The notes below the pieces were generated by a model, which ran no database searches, was not told where the DNA came from, and was given only the letters and a program-made list of their open reading frames with translations. A stretch of 64,000 bases of DNA from an uncultured Acidobacteriaceae bacterium (GTDB taxonomy: Bacteria > Acidobacteriota > Terriglobia > Terriglobales > Acidobacteriaceae), in assembly GCA_937879855.1 (NCBI GenBank), contig CALFMO010000062.1, positions 75,254 to 139,253 on the forward strand, in the 5' to 3' direction. Both the position numbers and the translations under genes were made by a program. Of this stretch, positions 34,207-43,328 are shown piece by piece (position 1 is the stretch's first letter; each line of letters opens with the position of its first letter).

Positions 34207-35115
34207 TCAGCCCCGCACGTATTTGTTGAACCAGTCGATCGTGCGTTGCCAGGCCAGATCGGCCGCGGCTTTGTTGTACCGTTCTGGCGTCGCGTCGCAA
34301 TTGAAGCCATGTCCTGCGCCTGGATAAATGTGGCCTTCGTGCGGAACATTCGCCGCGCTCAGCGCCTTGTCGTATGCCGGCCACGTAGCTGCCAGCCGAG
34401 TGTCGAGTTCTCCATGATGCACCAGAACCGCCGCCTTAATTTTCGGGATGTCCTCTGGAGCGGGAGGACCGCCATAAAACGGCACCGCTGCGGCCAGGTC
34501 GGCTCCCAGTCGCACCGCCAGCATATTTGCGGTCGAGCCTCCATAGCAAAAGCCGGTAGCGCCGATTTTTCCCGTGCAGTCAGGGCGCGACTTCAACCAC
34601 AAAGCCGCAGCCACCATATCCTGCGACATCTTTTCCTTGTCGATCTTGTTGAACATCTGGCCGCCCTTGTAGTCGTCGCCGGGATATCCGCCCAGTGATG
34701 TGAGGCCGTCCGGCGCAAATGCCATAAAGTTGGCTAGGGCAAACCGCCGGGCGATGTCCTCGATGTGCGGGTTTAGGCCCCGATTTTCATGGATCACAAT
34801 TATGCCCGGCAACTTCGCTACCGCTTCGGAGCGGGTGTCGGCACTGATCGGGCGCACGAGATATCCCTTGATGGTTCCGTTGCCGTTGGGGGAGGGAACG
34901 GTCTCGTACGTGGCCTTGATTCGGTCATCGGTGCGGGAAACCTGCTGGCCCTGCGCATAATTCGGCATCAATGCATTGATAACTGTGGCTGCCGCCAGAC
35001 CGCCCGCCAGGCGCTGCACGCCGTCGATGAAGGCGCGGCGACTAATCTCACCATGAATGAAATCGTTGTAGAGCTCGATGGCTTCACGCGGAAGGTTGGG
35101 TTTTGTCGCTTCCAT
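34207..35115 (-). CDS. Exported dienelactone hydrolase family protein
   Basis: ATG 35115 is preferred because GGGAG lies 8 nt upstream; ATG 35142 is possible. About 302 residues: a Tat-like export stretch (EISRRAFIDGVQRLAGGLAAATVI) follows a short N-terminal arm. The dienelactone hydrolase fold has the oxyanion segment VIHENRGLNPHIEDIARR, the nucleophilic cysteine in ATGFCYGG, the aspartate in HHGELDTR and the histidine in GAGHGFNCD. It hydrolyses lactones or esters in the envelope; the substrate is unknown. Confidence 0.88.
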   Translation of the reverse strand: MEATKPNLPREAIELYNDFIHGEISRRAFIDGVQRLAGGLAAATVINALMPNYAQGQQVSRTDDRIKATYETVPSPNGNGTIKGYLVRPISADTRSEAVAKLPGIIVIHENRGLNPHIEDIARRFALANFMAFAPDGLTSLGGYPGDDYKGGQMFNKIDKEKMSQDMVAAALWLKSRPDCTGKIGATGFCYGGSTANMLAVRLGADLAAAVPFYGGPPAPEDIPKIKAAVLVHHGELDTRLAATWPAYDKALSAANVPHEGHIYPGAGHGFNCDATPERYNKAAADLAWQRTIDWFNKYVRG

Positions 35116-35197
35116 TGGTTTGACTCCCGCCGATAATACCATCTGTTTCTAGCAGTCGCTCCGCGCATGCTGTCCTGTCACCTGCGTTATCGTCAGG

Positions 35198-37066
35198 CTA
35201 GAACTTCACCATAATCGCGTATCTGAAACTGGGCTCATCTTTCCGAAGATCGGGACACAAACCCGCGGCTCCGGCCACGCAAGTGAAACCCGGTGTCGCA
35301 GAGAGGAATGGACCCGGAATGAACGTAGTCGTCCCCACCGGAGATCCGGCAGCTGGATTGGGAATCGTGCTGGGAGCCCCATTCACGCTCGGTGTAATCC
35401 CACCGCGACCGGTCCAGTAAGGCACATTGGCATGGCGATACCCATACTCTGCGCGGAAGGTGATGTACTGTTTGGGCATCCAATCGAAAGTGAGCGAAGC
35501 ATCCCAGGCTCTGTATGGATCGCCGGGATTCTGCGTGAAATAGGGCGAGCCCGAGATTGCATCAGCTCCATTGATCGGTGGAAGCAGCGTCAAATAGCGC
35601 CCCGGATTGTCCATCGCGCCGCCGCCGAGGGTAATGCCATACAAGTCCTTTTTGAACCACCAGCGGTTGTAGAGCATCCAGCCGGCGAATGTCTGCTTGC
35701 TGCTTGTGGCAGTGTTGTGGTGGCAATTTACGTTGTTATTAATTACGCGGCCTTGCGCACTAACAAAGTTTCCATGGCCGCCATACTCGCAGCCCAAGTC
35801 AGCGGTAAAAGAGAAGGCCATCTTGTCGAGAAAGTTTTGCGGTTGGTCGTAATACTTGACCTCAACACTGTCGTCGGTGTGAATTCGTGAGCGGCCGAAC
35901 TGGCCGTCGCCGTTGCCCAGAGTGTCTTCGCCCATGCCGTAGTTGTTGAAAACAAGAGAAAGCCATGGCTTCGGCCGATACAAGATCTGCCCGCCCAGGC
36001 CAGGCTTGCTGCCCAATCTGCCGTAGGATTGCCATCCATTAATAATCCATGGCTCAATTTTCAATTTGTCGGTCGGGAACCACTGGATGCGCAATCCGTT
36101 GAAGAACCACGGTGTGTTCGAAGAAACATAGGAGGGCTGATAAGTCCAGTTATCGAAATTGTAGTAACTGAAAAGACCAATGTAGGAAACGAAAATTCCT
36201 GCATCGATGTTGAGTCCGTGATTTACGTCAAAGTGATAACCGGCGTTGGCTTCCGAAACATACTTGTATGCCCCACGAAGATCCCACTGACCGCGTCCCG
36301 CGCTGGCGTCATTCCGCGGCGTGGTGACACCAAACATGCCGTTCATAGTCAGGATTCTTGCATTCACGTTTTGCCAATGGAAGTTGCCGCCAAAGCTGAT
36401 TTGTTCGACCTGAATTTCGTTGGAACGGAAGATCTCTGTCGAACCACCCATGGTGTCGTCTCTGGGATGGTTTAGATCCTGAATGTAATGAATGTCCATA
36501 CGGATTTCAGGAGTGAAGAACTTTGAATCCCAGACAACATCTTTGTTGCGCGGATTGCCGTTCAACCAGGTCCAGTCGGCATAGGCAAAGGGATCGGCGG
36601 GCTTCGGCTTTTCGGGCAAGCCGCTACGCGCTTGCGCAGAAGCGGTATCAACACTCGCCACGGTTGCCGCGGACTCTCTTGCTTGAGGTTCTGTTCCATT
36701 GACTGGCGCGGATTTTGGTTCTGCGACAATTGTCGAAGATGCCGATGCGCTGGCCGCACGATTCTTCAATGCTGCTTCGAGTTGCTCGATGCGCGCCTTC
36801 ATGACGGCGAGTTCCTTGGCGATATCAGACGGCGATATTTCCTGGTCCGGCGCAGGCGTCGCGGGCGCAGTCTCGGCATTCTTCGACCCCGCCTCGGCAG
36901 GGCTCTCCGATGATGGCTTGCCCGGTTCATCCAACTTCGCCAGCTTCGTCTGAGCTAGAGCCTGCGCGCGGCATGGTGAGGACTGTAGAATTACCAGGCA
37001 TAAAACGGACATCGCCAGGAACTTTGCGGCTAGTATCGTTGTGCGCGGAAGAGTTTGTGTTTTCAC
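35198..37066 (-). CDS. Outer-membrane porin (BBP2 / OmpL-like beta barrel)
   Basis: GTG 37066 is chosen because a perfect AAGGAGG lies 5 nt upstream; an ATG at 37141 lacks one. The 622-residue product has a signal peptide (AAKFLAMSVLCLVILQSSPCRA), a low-complexity Pro/Ala/Glu linker, a short coiled coil (IAKELAVMKARIEQLEAALK, about 82-101) and a long beta-barrel domain rich in alternating aromatic residues (for example LVFNNYGMGEDTLGN). It ends with phenylalanine (AIMVKF), as outer-membrane barrels do. The PF07642-type porin call comes from this layout. It likely passes small solutes. Confidence 0.82.
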   Translation of the reverse strand: MKTQTLPRTTILAAKFLAMSVLCLVILQSSPCRAQALAQTKLAKLDEPGKPSSESPAEAGSKNAETAPATPAPDQEISPSDIAKELAVMKARIEQLEAALKNRAASASASSTIVAEPKSAPVNGTEPQARESAATVASVDTASAQARSGLPEKPKPADPFAYADWTWLNGNPRNKDVVWDSKFFTPEIRMDIHYIQDLNHPRDDTMGGSTEIFRSNEIQVEQISFGGNFHWQNVNARILTMNGMFGVTTPRNDASAGRGQWDLRGAYKYVSEANAGYHFDVNHGLNIDAGIFVSYIGLFSYYNFDNWTYQPSYVSSNTPWFFNGLRIQWFPTDKLKIEPWIINGWQSYGRLGSKPGLGGQILYRPKPWLSLVFNNYGMGEDTLGNGDGQFGRSRIHTDDSVEVKYYDQPQNFLDKMAFSFTADLGCEYGGHGNFVSAQGRVINNNVNCHHNTATSSKQTFAGWMLYNRWWFKKDLYGITLGGGAMDNPGRYLTLLPPINGADAISGSPYFTQNPGDPYRAWDASLTFDWMPKQYITFRAEYGYRHANVPYWTGRGGITPSVNGAPSTIPNPAAGSPVGTTTFIPGPFLSATPGFTCVAGAAGLCPDLRKDEPSFRYAIMVKF

Positions 37067-37269
37067 GTCTTCCTCCTTTTCCCCTTCGATATCAAACTGT
37101 GATTCGCCGCATGCCCATCTGGTGGTTGAATAAATGTTCATTGCTCATTCCTTGTTCGGGTGCCGTTTGTTTTCCCGCTGTCATACTCACAGGGTCAGCG
37201 GCGGAGTGCTGGTAAACGAATTGGCATTGCTTCCCAGCGTCCAATAGATAATTGTTTGTCGAACGATAA

Positions 37270-37298
37270 CTTATTCGCCAGAAGCTATGACGAATAAG
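37270..37298. repeat. 8-bp perfect inverted repeat
   Basis: CTTATTCG (37270-37277) and CGAATAAG (37291-37298) flank a 13-nt spacer. Hairpin or protein-binding dyad; purpose unknown. Confidence 0.4.
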
Positions 37299-37507
37299 CG
37301 CTGCATGCGCTGTAAGACAGGGCTTGGCTTGTCGGACATCGGTCCACGTCTTCCGTCGGTGCTCTCATTTTCTCGTGCTGCTTTAAGGCAGAAAACGATT
37401 CCCATTGAACACCTACGCGTACAAAGATCTCGTAAAGAGAACATAAAAAGTTCATGAAGAAGCGGCAATGCAGATATTTGGTGTTCCCGCAGACGGGCCC
37501 GTTCGGA

Positions 37508-37553
37508 TGGTTGCGAAGGGGTGGATTTGAACCACCGACCTTTGGGTTGTGAA
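37508..37553 (-). other. tRNA 3'-half relic (possible att site)
   Basis: Read on the minus strand: anticodon-loop-like TTCACAA, stem strand CCCAA, variable AGGTC, an intact T arm GGTGG-TTCAAAT-CCACC, acceptor strand CCTTCGC and then AACCA. No matching 5' half lies upstream: the sequence before TTCACAA cannot pair with CCCAA and there is no D arm. Integrating elements commonly leave such 3' tRNA pieces. Isotype cannot be assigned, and no integrase is in the window. Confidence 0.55.
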
Positions 37554-38189
37554 GAAACAGAAAACGCAATTTCAACGAGTTGCGCCGACAGGCCCGAGCA
37601 AACGGAAAAGGCTCGCAGCACCAACCCCAACGACCGCCTAATCGTCGTGGCCGATACAGGCCTCTTCTGTTCAAAGCTTAAGGTTTTTGGGCCGACCTCA
37701 ACCCCTAGATGCTCACTCACCGCTTAAGTGCTAAAGGCGCTGGGGGTTCGATCGTCGCACCTGATTTCGGGTGGCCATCGGCTTTAGTCTGGACGAAACT
37801 CTACTCCTACCTATGGCTGCGAATGCGGGCGATTACTTCGTAAGGCGGCCAATTATGGAAGGCAACCTTGGCTGTTCGGGGTTCATCCCAAATCCACATT
37901 CAGGAAAACGTAAGCCAGGTAACAAGAAATCGGGACATCGCAAGTAGAGGAAGAGCGCGGGAACGCGGGTCGCAAGCGCGATGCGTCGCAAGAAGCACAG
38001 CACGTTCCGCTCTGGAAAAGGCGACGAAGACGGAAAAGTGAAGAGTCGAAACAGGTCCTAGCGATCGGCCTTTCCGAGGCGCGGAACAAGGGTGCCAAAG
38101 TTCCGAAGAAAAAGTCCTGAGCCGATTTTCCGAGCGAGGGAACCCATAACTATGCGATTTCGCAAAATAACAATCAAAAGGAGTCAAGT

Positions 38190-38699
38190 ATGAAATTCAT
38201 ATCGGCAAACCTCGAAAGTTTGAAACAGCTTTATCTCGACCAACTCGAACATCTTCACTCCGCCGAGACACAGATAACGAAAGCGCTGCCGAAGATGATT
38301 GAAAAAGCCACTGATCCTCAGCTCAAACAGGCCTTGGAAACGCATTTGCAAGAGACTAGAGGACACGTAACTCGACTTGAACAGATCCTCCAGGAACGCG
38401 CAGGAAAAGTTGATTCCAAGAAGAATAAGGGAATTGCCGGCCTGATCACCGAAGGAGAAGATCTCATTCGAGATGCCAACGACGAGTCGGTGCGTGATGC
38501 CGGAATTATCGCAGCAGTGCAGCGCGTCGAACACTACGAAATGGCCTCCTATGGAACGGTGCGAACTTTTGCGCAGCTCCTGGGCGAGAATCGGGACGCT
38601 GAGGTTTTGAACAAGACGCTCGATGAGGAAAAGCACGCCGACCGGGTTCTGACGCAAATCTCCGATTCGGCCAATGTTCGTGCAGACAAAGCGGCATAG
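38190..38699 (+). CDS. YciE-like ferritin-fold protein (DUF892)
   Basis: A 169-residue all-helical protein of the DUF892/YciE family. Helices carry LKQLYLDQLEHLHSAETQI, ALETHLQETRGHVTRLEQI, VQRVEHYEMASYGTVRTFA and TLDEEKHADRVLTQI. The E/H pairs at EHLHSAE, ETRGHV, EHYEM and DEEKHAD are laid out like a diiron site. Members are induced by stress and are thought to be ferritin-like. AAGGAG precedes the ATG. It may be stress-regulated; neighbours give no further clue. Confidence 0.88.
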   Translation: MKFISANLESLKQLYLDQLEHLHSAETQITKALPKMIEKATDPQLKQALETHLQETRGHVTRLEQILQERAGKVDSKKNKGIAGLITEGEDLIRDANDESVRDAGIIAAVQRVEHYEMASYGTVRTFAQLLGENRDAEVLNKTLDEEKHADRVLTQISDSANVRADKAA

Positions 38700-38740
38700 A
38701 TCGTTGATTTCAGCAGTAACTGCAGGGTTCCAGCTGCTCA

Positions 38741-39064
38741 CTAGTTGGAATTTCCGGAAAGCACAGGAACAGCGATCTCAAGCCGGCGACGGTTTAGGAG
38801 AACACGCTGTTCCTCTGCTGTTTCTGACGAGGCTTTGAAAACGGAAACCTCGCAGGCGCGCATCGGACGCGCGACGACCTCGAGCGCGTCCCACAGTGGC
38901 CACTTGCCGTGGATGCCGATTTCGAGAAATTGCAGTGCTTCGAAAGTGGCGGCTGAATGGGTTGATTCGTGTCTCCGCTTCAATCGGCGCATTAGGCGAG
39001 CCAGATCGGCTTTCTTGACACTTTCGGCTCCACAGCCAGTTTTCTCTGCTACCGTTTTTAGCAC
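38741..39064 (-). CDS. Possible small hypothetical protein
   Basis: A 107-residue frame starting with GTG 39064 and filling most of the gap between the YciE-like and pyrophosphatase genes. The composition is protein-like (KKADLARLMRRLKRR, LQFLEIGIHGKWPLWDALEVV) but I recognise no family, and the ribosome site is poor. An overlapping plus-strand frame is less protein-like. Treat as doubtful. Confidence 0.3.
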   Translation of the reverse strand: MLKTVAEKTGCGAESVKKADLARLMRRLKRRHESTHSAATFEALQFLEIGIHGKWPLWDALEVVARPMRACEVSVFKASSETAEEQRVLLNRRRLEIAVPVLSGNSN

Positions 39065-39243
39065 TTCACGTCCTCTTCCACTTCATGGAAGAACACTTGC
39101 CGCTAAGGCCTTCGATCATTCCGCGCCTTGGATTAATGAGCGGTCATGCCAACCGCGATCCCTCCCACTGCCGTCAGCCGGCGGACGCGAAAACAAACCT
39201 CAATGCTTGTCCGAGCATCAATTCATCCATTAAAGGAGAGAAA

Positions 39244-39783
39244 ATGAGCAAGAAAAATGGGCTTGCAGACCCAACCCAGCTAAAGCCTTTTGATTCCAGC
39301 GACAAGCAAACCTTGCGGGTCGTGATCGAGACGCCAAAGGGTAGTCGCAACAAGTTCGCATTCGATCCGAAGCAGCACATTTTTGAACTGAAGAAGGTTC
39401 TGCCAGCCGGGATGACATTTCCCTATGACTTCGGATTCGTTCCCTCGACTGAAGCGGACGACGGCGACCCTATTGACGTATTGGTTCTGATGGACGAGCC
39501 TGCTTTTCCGGGTTGCGCCCTCACTTGCCGTCCAATAGGGGTAATCGAAGGTGAGCAAGGCGACCCGAAGGAAAAAGAGCGAAATGACAGGATCATCGCC
39601 ATCGAACAAGACGCACACAGTTGGGCCGACATTAGGACGATTGACGACTTGGGCAAGCACTTTTGCCGAGAACTGGAAGAATTCTTCGTCAACTACCATA
39701 AGCTGACGGGCAAGCAATACCGTGTAGTAGGTCTGAAAGGACCGGATCAGGCGAGAAAGCTGGTGAAATCTGGACGACAATGA
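39244..39783 (+). CDS. ppa: Inorganic pyrophosphatase, family I
   Basis: ATG 39244 is chosen because AAAGGAGAG lies just upstream; the frame is open earlier but that part is not protein-like. The 179-residue enzyme carries the family signature DDGDPIDVLVL, with FPYDFGFVPSTEADDG before it and CRPIGVIEGEQGD after it. It hydrolyses pyrophosphate with Mg ions in the cytoplasm. The extended C-terminal helix (EEFFVNYHKLTGKQYRVVG) suits the less usual family I branch also seen near stress genes. It may be an accessory copy. Confidence 0.9.
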   Translation: MSKKNGLADPTQLKPFDSSDKQTLRVVIETPKGSRNKFAFDPKQHIFELKKVLPAGMTFPYDFGFVPSTEADDGDPIDVLVLMDEPAFPGCALTCRPIGVIEGEQGDPKEKERNDRIIAIEQDAHSWADIRTIDDLGKHFCRELEEFFVNYHKLTGKQYRVVGLKGPDQARKLVKSGRQ

Positions 39784-40059
39784 GCCAGATTCCTGGTCCT
39801 GCGTTTGCAAGATGGACAGACGCTTGCAACGGGAGATGATTCAAATAGTTCTATTCTCATCGTTATGCCGCCTGCGCTGCGGTAGCCGTGTGTTGGCTGG
39901 AAGCAGAAAAAGAAGATGGGAAAACTGATTCCTCTCCCAAATCTTTCCCAGATGAAAAAGAGCGTGCTTATTGTCGTTACTCTGCGCTGGCCACCAGTGC
40001 GTCGAATTGTACGCGGTACGCGTGCAGGTCTCGCGGTCAAGGAGTAGCATATTTCTGCC

Positions 40060-40617
40060 ATGAGAAGCGTCGAACGCCGTAATTTCCTAAAGGTAGCGAT
40101 GGCGCTGCCTTTTGGCCCGCCGTTGAGATCGTTCGCTGAAGTTGCAAGCCCATTGGGAAAACCAGTGTTTGTCGCCGCGGACGCGGACGCGACGGGGACA
40201 GAGCATCATGGGCCGCGCGCAGGCACGCACCTAGATTTCAAGGTACTTACCAAAGACACCCAAGCCGGTTTCTTTTTGATAGAACATCGCAATGTTCCGC
40301 AAGGCGGACCGGTGCGCCATCTGCACTATGCACAAGAAGAATGGTTTTACCTCATTGAGGGCAACAAGGTGCTGATCGAGGTAGGCGACGAGCGCTTCAT
40401 GCTTCGGCCCGGCGATTCCATACTTGCGCCACGAAATGTGCCCCATGTATGGGCCTACATCGGTGAGAAGCCGGGACGGATGCTGATGGGGTTCACGCCG
40501 GCAGGCCAGATGGAAGATTTCTTTACCCTTTCTGGCAAGCAGCCAGTGGATGCGAAAATTGCAGAGGCACACGGCATGAAGTGGCTGGGGCCACCTCTCG
40601 ACGTATCGAAGCTGTGA
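40060..40617 (+). CDS. Tat-exported single-domain cupin
   Basis: A 185-residue protein with a Tat-type start (MRSVERRNFLKVAMALPFG). The cupin has motif 1 in GGPVRHLHYAQEEWFYLIEG (two His and two Glu metal ligands) and motif 2 in GDSILAPRNVPHVWAY. It is probably a metal-binding, perhaps dioxygenase-like or quercetinase-like, periplasmic protein. The gap on its left (39784-40059) and on its right contain nothing recognisable. Confidence 0.82.
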   Translation: MRSVERRNFLKVAMALPFGPPLRSFAEVASPLGKPVFVAADADATGTEHHGPRAGTHLDFKVLTKDTQAGFFLIEHRNVPQGGPVRHLHYAQEEWFYLIEGNKVLIEVGDERFMLRPGDSILAPRNVPHVWAYIGEKPGRMLMGFTPAGQMEDFFTLSGKQPVDAKIAEAHGMKWLGPPLDVSKL

Positions 40618-41014
40618 GGGAGCGGGGGACTACAGCTGCGGCGGAACAGGGTGGGTATTTTGCCGTTGTCGGACTCCGGTAGCCGTTGTCGTTTACCGTC
40701 ACTTGGACGGCAATACGTTGGTTGACGCGCGAACTCGCTTTCTCCTGACCCCACCCAGATACATAGCCAGTTGTGCGGCTAACCGACCCGGCGACAGTTG
40801 AGAAAACGCGAGCCCTTCGAGGTAGTCGTCTCCAGAAAATCAATGGCGCACCTCGACCAAGTCCTTCTGCATGTGGGCAGCTAGCGCGATCGGGCCGCCA
40901 AAACCAAACGTTCCAAGGCGGAGGAAGTAAACGACAAGATCGGACAATTGGAAACCTGCCGTTGGGGTTGCCAGTGACAGCGCTTGGGCGTCCACTTCCT
41001 GGCTCATGGTGATC
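40618..41014. other. Intergenic region, nothing recognised
   Basis: 397 bp between convergent genes. A short plus-strand frame here is not protein-like. Confidence 0.5.
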
Positions 41015-41932
41015 CTATTTCTTGCCTAACTGATCTACGGCAGCCTTGAAGCCCGTGGCCAGCTTGTCCGCGGGTCCGCGGCCCCAGTAATGAAGGAAAA
41101 TGATCATCGGCTGCGTATTAATCATGTGGTGATGGATTGCAACCACGTCCAAACCGTTTGAACGGAGTGCTTTCAGGACGGGATTCACTTCGTTCTGCAA
41201 CATTGCAATATCGCCGGCCACGGCAGCATCGTCATTCGTTCCGACAAATGCAGCCCACGTATTGAGACCCATGCGTGCGTTAATAGTGGCTCCCTTATCT
41301 TTTATGTTTAGGTCATCACGGCCGAGTGTGATCTTGTAAACAGGACCATTCTGTTCACCAGTATGGCCAACAATTTTCGCAATGCGTTCCGTGTCGATAG
41401 CTGTTCCTTGCTTCGGGGCAGTTTTCGAAGCAGCATCCTCTTCGCCCTCTTTCGCCAGACCAATTAAATCAAGAGCTGGCTTTAGCTGATTCGCTAGCTC
41501 GACTGCTTTGCCATGTCCATGGATATGCATGAAGAAGAGGCGCGGATCATCCGAGAAGAAGTGATTGTGCAGAGCGGTTACCTCGATGCCGTGTTCGAGA
41601 AGCGCCGACATGACTTCATTTACCTCTCCTTCGGTGAGGACGAGATCGCCCATGACAACGTCTTGAGCTCCATCTCCTTTTTCCATCGCAAACCAGCCCC
41701 CGAATCCAAATGGAGTCGGAACCGCATAACCGGCAATCTTCACGTGCAGGTCATTCCGAGGAATGTTCACTTTCAATACATTCGACTTGTAGTCACCTTG
41801 CTTACCGACGATCTTGAGCACCTGCTGATAGTCACTCGGGATTTCCTGGGCAGCTGAGAAGTGGGCGAATGCCGCGATAAAAATTGCGGACAGGAGTATT
41901 CGAATTGCTGTCGTTATTCTGAGTAGTCTCAT
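41015..41932 (-). CDS. Exported protein with two DUF1259 units
   Basis: A 305-residue protein with a signal peptide (IRILLSAIFIAAFAHFSAA). Two repeated DUF1259 units follow. Unit 1 has VLKVNIPRNDLHV, EVTALHNHFF and FFMHIHGHG; unit 2 has YKITLGRDDLNI, DVVAIHHHMI and IFLHYWGRG. The first unit is more His-rich than the second, suggesting metal binding in unit 1. Function is unknown. It is transcribed alone on the minus strand. Confidence 0.85.
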   Translation of the reverse strand: MRLLRITTAIRILLSAIFIAAFAHFSAAQEIPSDYQQVLKIVGKQGDYKSNVLKVNIPRNDLHVKIAGYAVPTPFGFGGWFAMEKGDGAQDVVMGDLVLTEGEVNEVMSALLEHGIEVTALHNHFFSDDPRLFFMHIHGHGKAVELANQLKPALDLIGLAKEGEEDAASKTAPKQGTAIDTERIAKIVGHTGEQNGPVYKITLGRDDLNIKDKGATINARMGLNTWAAFVGTNDDAAVAGDIAMLQNEVNPVLKALRSNGLDVVAIHHHMINTQPMIIFLHYWGRGPADKLATGFKAAVDQLGKK

Positions 41933-42173
41933 GGCGTCTCCTTAACTCGGAATGAACTCGTTTCCCAAATAGCATGCCAAACGAACCTGAATGCCCCCTG
42001 TAAGCCCACCCACTTTCACGTCAACAGGGCTAATGGCGCGCCTGAGAGCCGGGAATGCCGCTTTTCGGGAATACAGGTTTTACTCATGAGGCTGGCGATT
42101 ATTCCATCACCGGAGAGGATGGAAAAATCTGCGTTGTCGTTCGTTATCCATTGTCTCCAGTTAGTAACGATGG

Positions 42174-43328
42174 CTATTTTCCTGAGCTTTGCTGAGCCGA
42201 AACCGAAGTGCCTGGCCGCAGTTCATCGGTTCCCCGAACCGCCACGACATCGCCCTCGTGCAGCTCGCCGAATACCTCGGTCATCTTCTCCGCCGCGGCG
42301 CCAGTCTTCACATCAACCCATTCTGATTTTCCGTCGCGAATGCGGACGACAAACACTCGTTCGAGCGTGTTGGCGACAGAGGACGTTGGAACGAAAAGCG
42401 TCGGATAAGACCTACGCACGGGCCAAAGAACATCGGAAAACGTACCGGGTGACAGGTCTCCCTTTGTGTTTGCAACCTCCAGTTCGACCGGCATAGTGCG
42501 GGTTTTAATATCAACGGAATGTGCGATGCGGGCAATCTTGCCGCTAAAGCTGCGACCGGGAAAAGTAGGGACAGTGAAGTCAACTTTGGTTCCCTCGGGC
42601 ACCCCTGCAGCGTAGATTTCAGGAACGGCCACCACCACACGCAGCCGGGATAGCGTTTCAATCCGCAACATCGGAGTCGCGGCGCCAGAGGCTCCAGCCG
42701 GTCCCACGAGCGCTCCCGGATGCACATTTCGCTCGGTCACGATCCCGTCAAATGGCGCCCTTATTTGCAGGTAGTCCTCCATTTGTGCAATCGCCTGGAG
42801 CGCCTGCTGCGCGGCGCCTACGTTGTCTTGTTGGGCCTTTAACTGCGCACGGTCTGCGTCCAAGGCTTTTTGTGCCACGAATAAATCGTTGCCCGCGACC
42901 ACACCGGGAGTCGCCGCTGCGGCTTTGAGGTGCTCGTATGTACCCTCATCCGACGCGACCTTTGCCTCGGCTGCCGCAAGCTGGGCCTGGGCAGCCTGGA
43001 GCTTCGATTGCGATTCAGAACGTTGAGCGATCAACTCAGGGGCTTCGAGTTGAGCGATACGCTCGCCTGCTTTAACGCGCGATCCTCGGTCTACTGCAAT
43101 GGACTTCACAAACCCGGTTACCTTTGGGAAAACGGCCACGACTTCGTAGGGTTCAATCTCGCCCGGCAGGTGAACCGTGATCGAGAGTTTCTGTGCGACC
43201 ACGTTCGTCACCTGAACTTTCGGACTTGGGTCCGGGGGGGCAGCTTTCGCGGACGACGCATCCTGCTTCCCGCAAGAAGTCAGGAGCCAGAGACCTGCAC
43301 AGATCGCGACGGTCCTCGCCACCTTCAT
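42174..43328 (-). CDS. RND efflux periplasmic adaptor, lipoprotein
   Basis: A 384-residue membrane fusion protein with a lipoprotein signal (ICAGLWLLTSC, lipobox cysteine at 19). The lipoyl halves are FPKVTGFVKSIAVDRGSRVKAGE and IRAPFDGIVTERNVHPGALV, separated by an Ala-rich coiled-coil hairpin; a beta barrel and a membrane-proximal domain (VFVVRIRDGKSEW) follow. It links the RND pump to TolC. Its ATG overlaps the pump gene stop by 4 bp, and it is last in the tolC-RND-adaptor operon. Confidence 0.92.
   Translation of the reverse strand: MKVARTVAICAGLWLLTSCGKQDASSAKAAPPDPSPKVQVTNVVAQKLSITVHLPGEIEPYEVVAVFPKVTGFVKSIAVDRGSRVKAGERIAQLEAPELIAQRSESQSKLQAAQAQLAAAEAKVASDEGTYEHLKAAAATPGVVAGNDLFVAQKALDADRAQLKAQQDNVGAAQQALQAIAQMEDYLQIRAPFDGIVTERNVHPGALVGPAGASGAATPMLRIETLSRLRVVVAVPEIYAAGVPEGTKVDFTVPTFPGRSFSGKIARIAHSVDIKTRTMPVELEVANTKGDLSPGTFSDVLWPVRRSYPTLFVPTSSVANTLERVFVVRIRDGKSEWVDVKTGAAAEKMTEVFGELHEGDVVAVRGTDELRPGTSVSAQQSSGK

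Larger units (their letters stand above)
37067..38189. other. 1.1-kb gene-poor region with tRNA relic
   Basis: No credible protein gene. Short frames here translate the tRNA-like piece or its reverse complement and are spurious. It holds an 8-bp inverted repeat (37270-37298) and a tRNA 3'-half (37508-37553). AAGGAG at the right end belongs to the next gene. Confidence 0.6.

Noticed and set aside
33868..34698. 276-residue plus-strand frame
   Set aside because: Mostly antisense to the dienelactone hydrolase gene and without a ribosome site or recognisable domain.
37271..37727. Frames of 68 to 149 residues around the tRNA relic
   Set aside because: They translate the tRNA 3'-half sequence and its complement; such spurious proteins are common at tRNA pieces.
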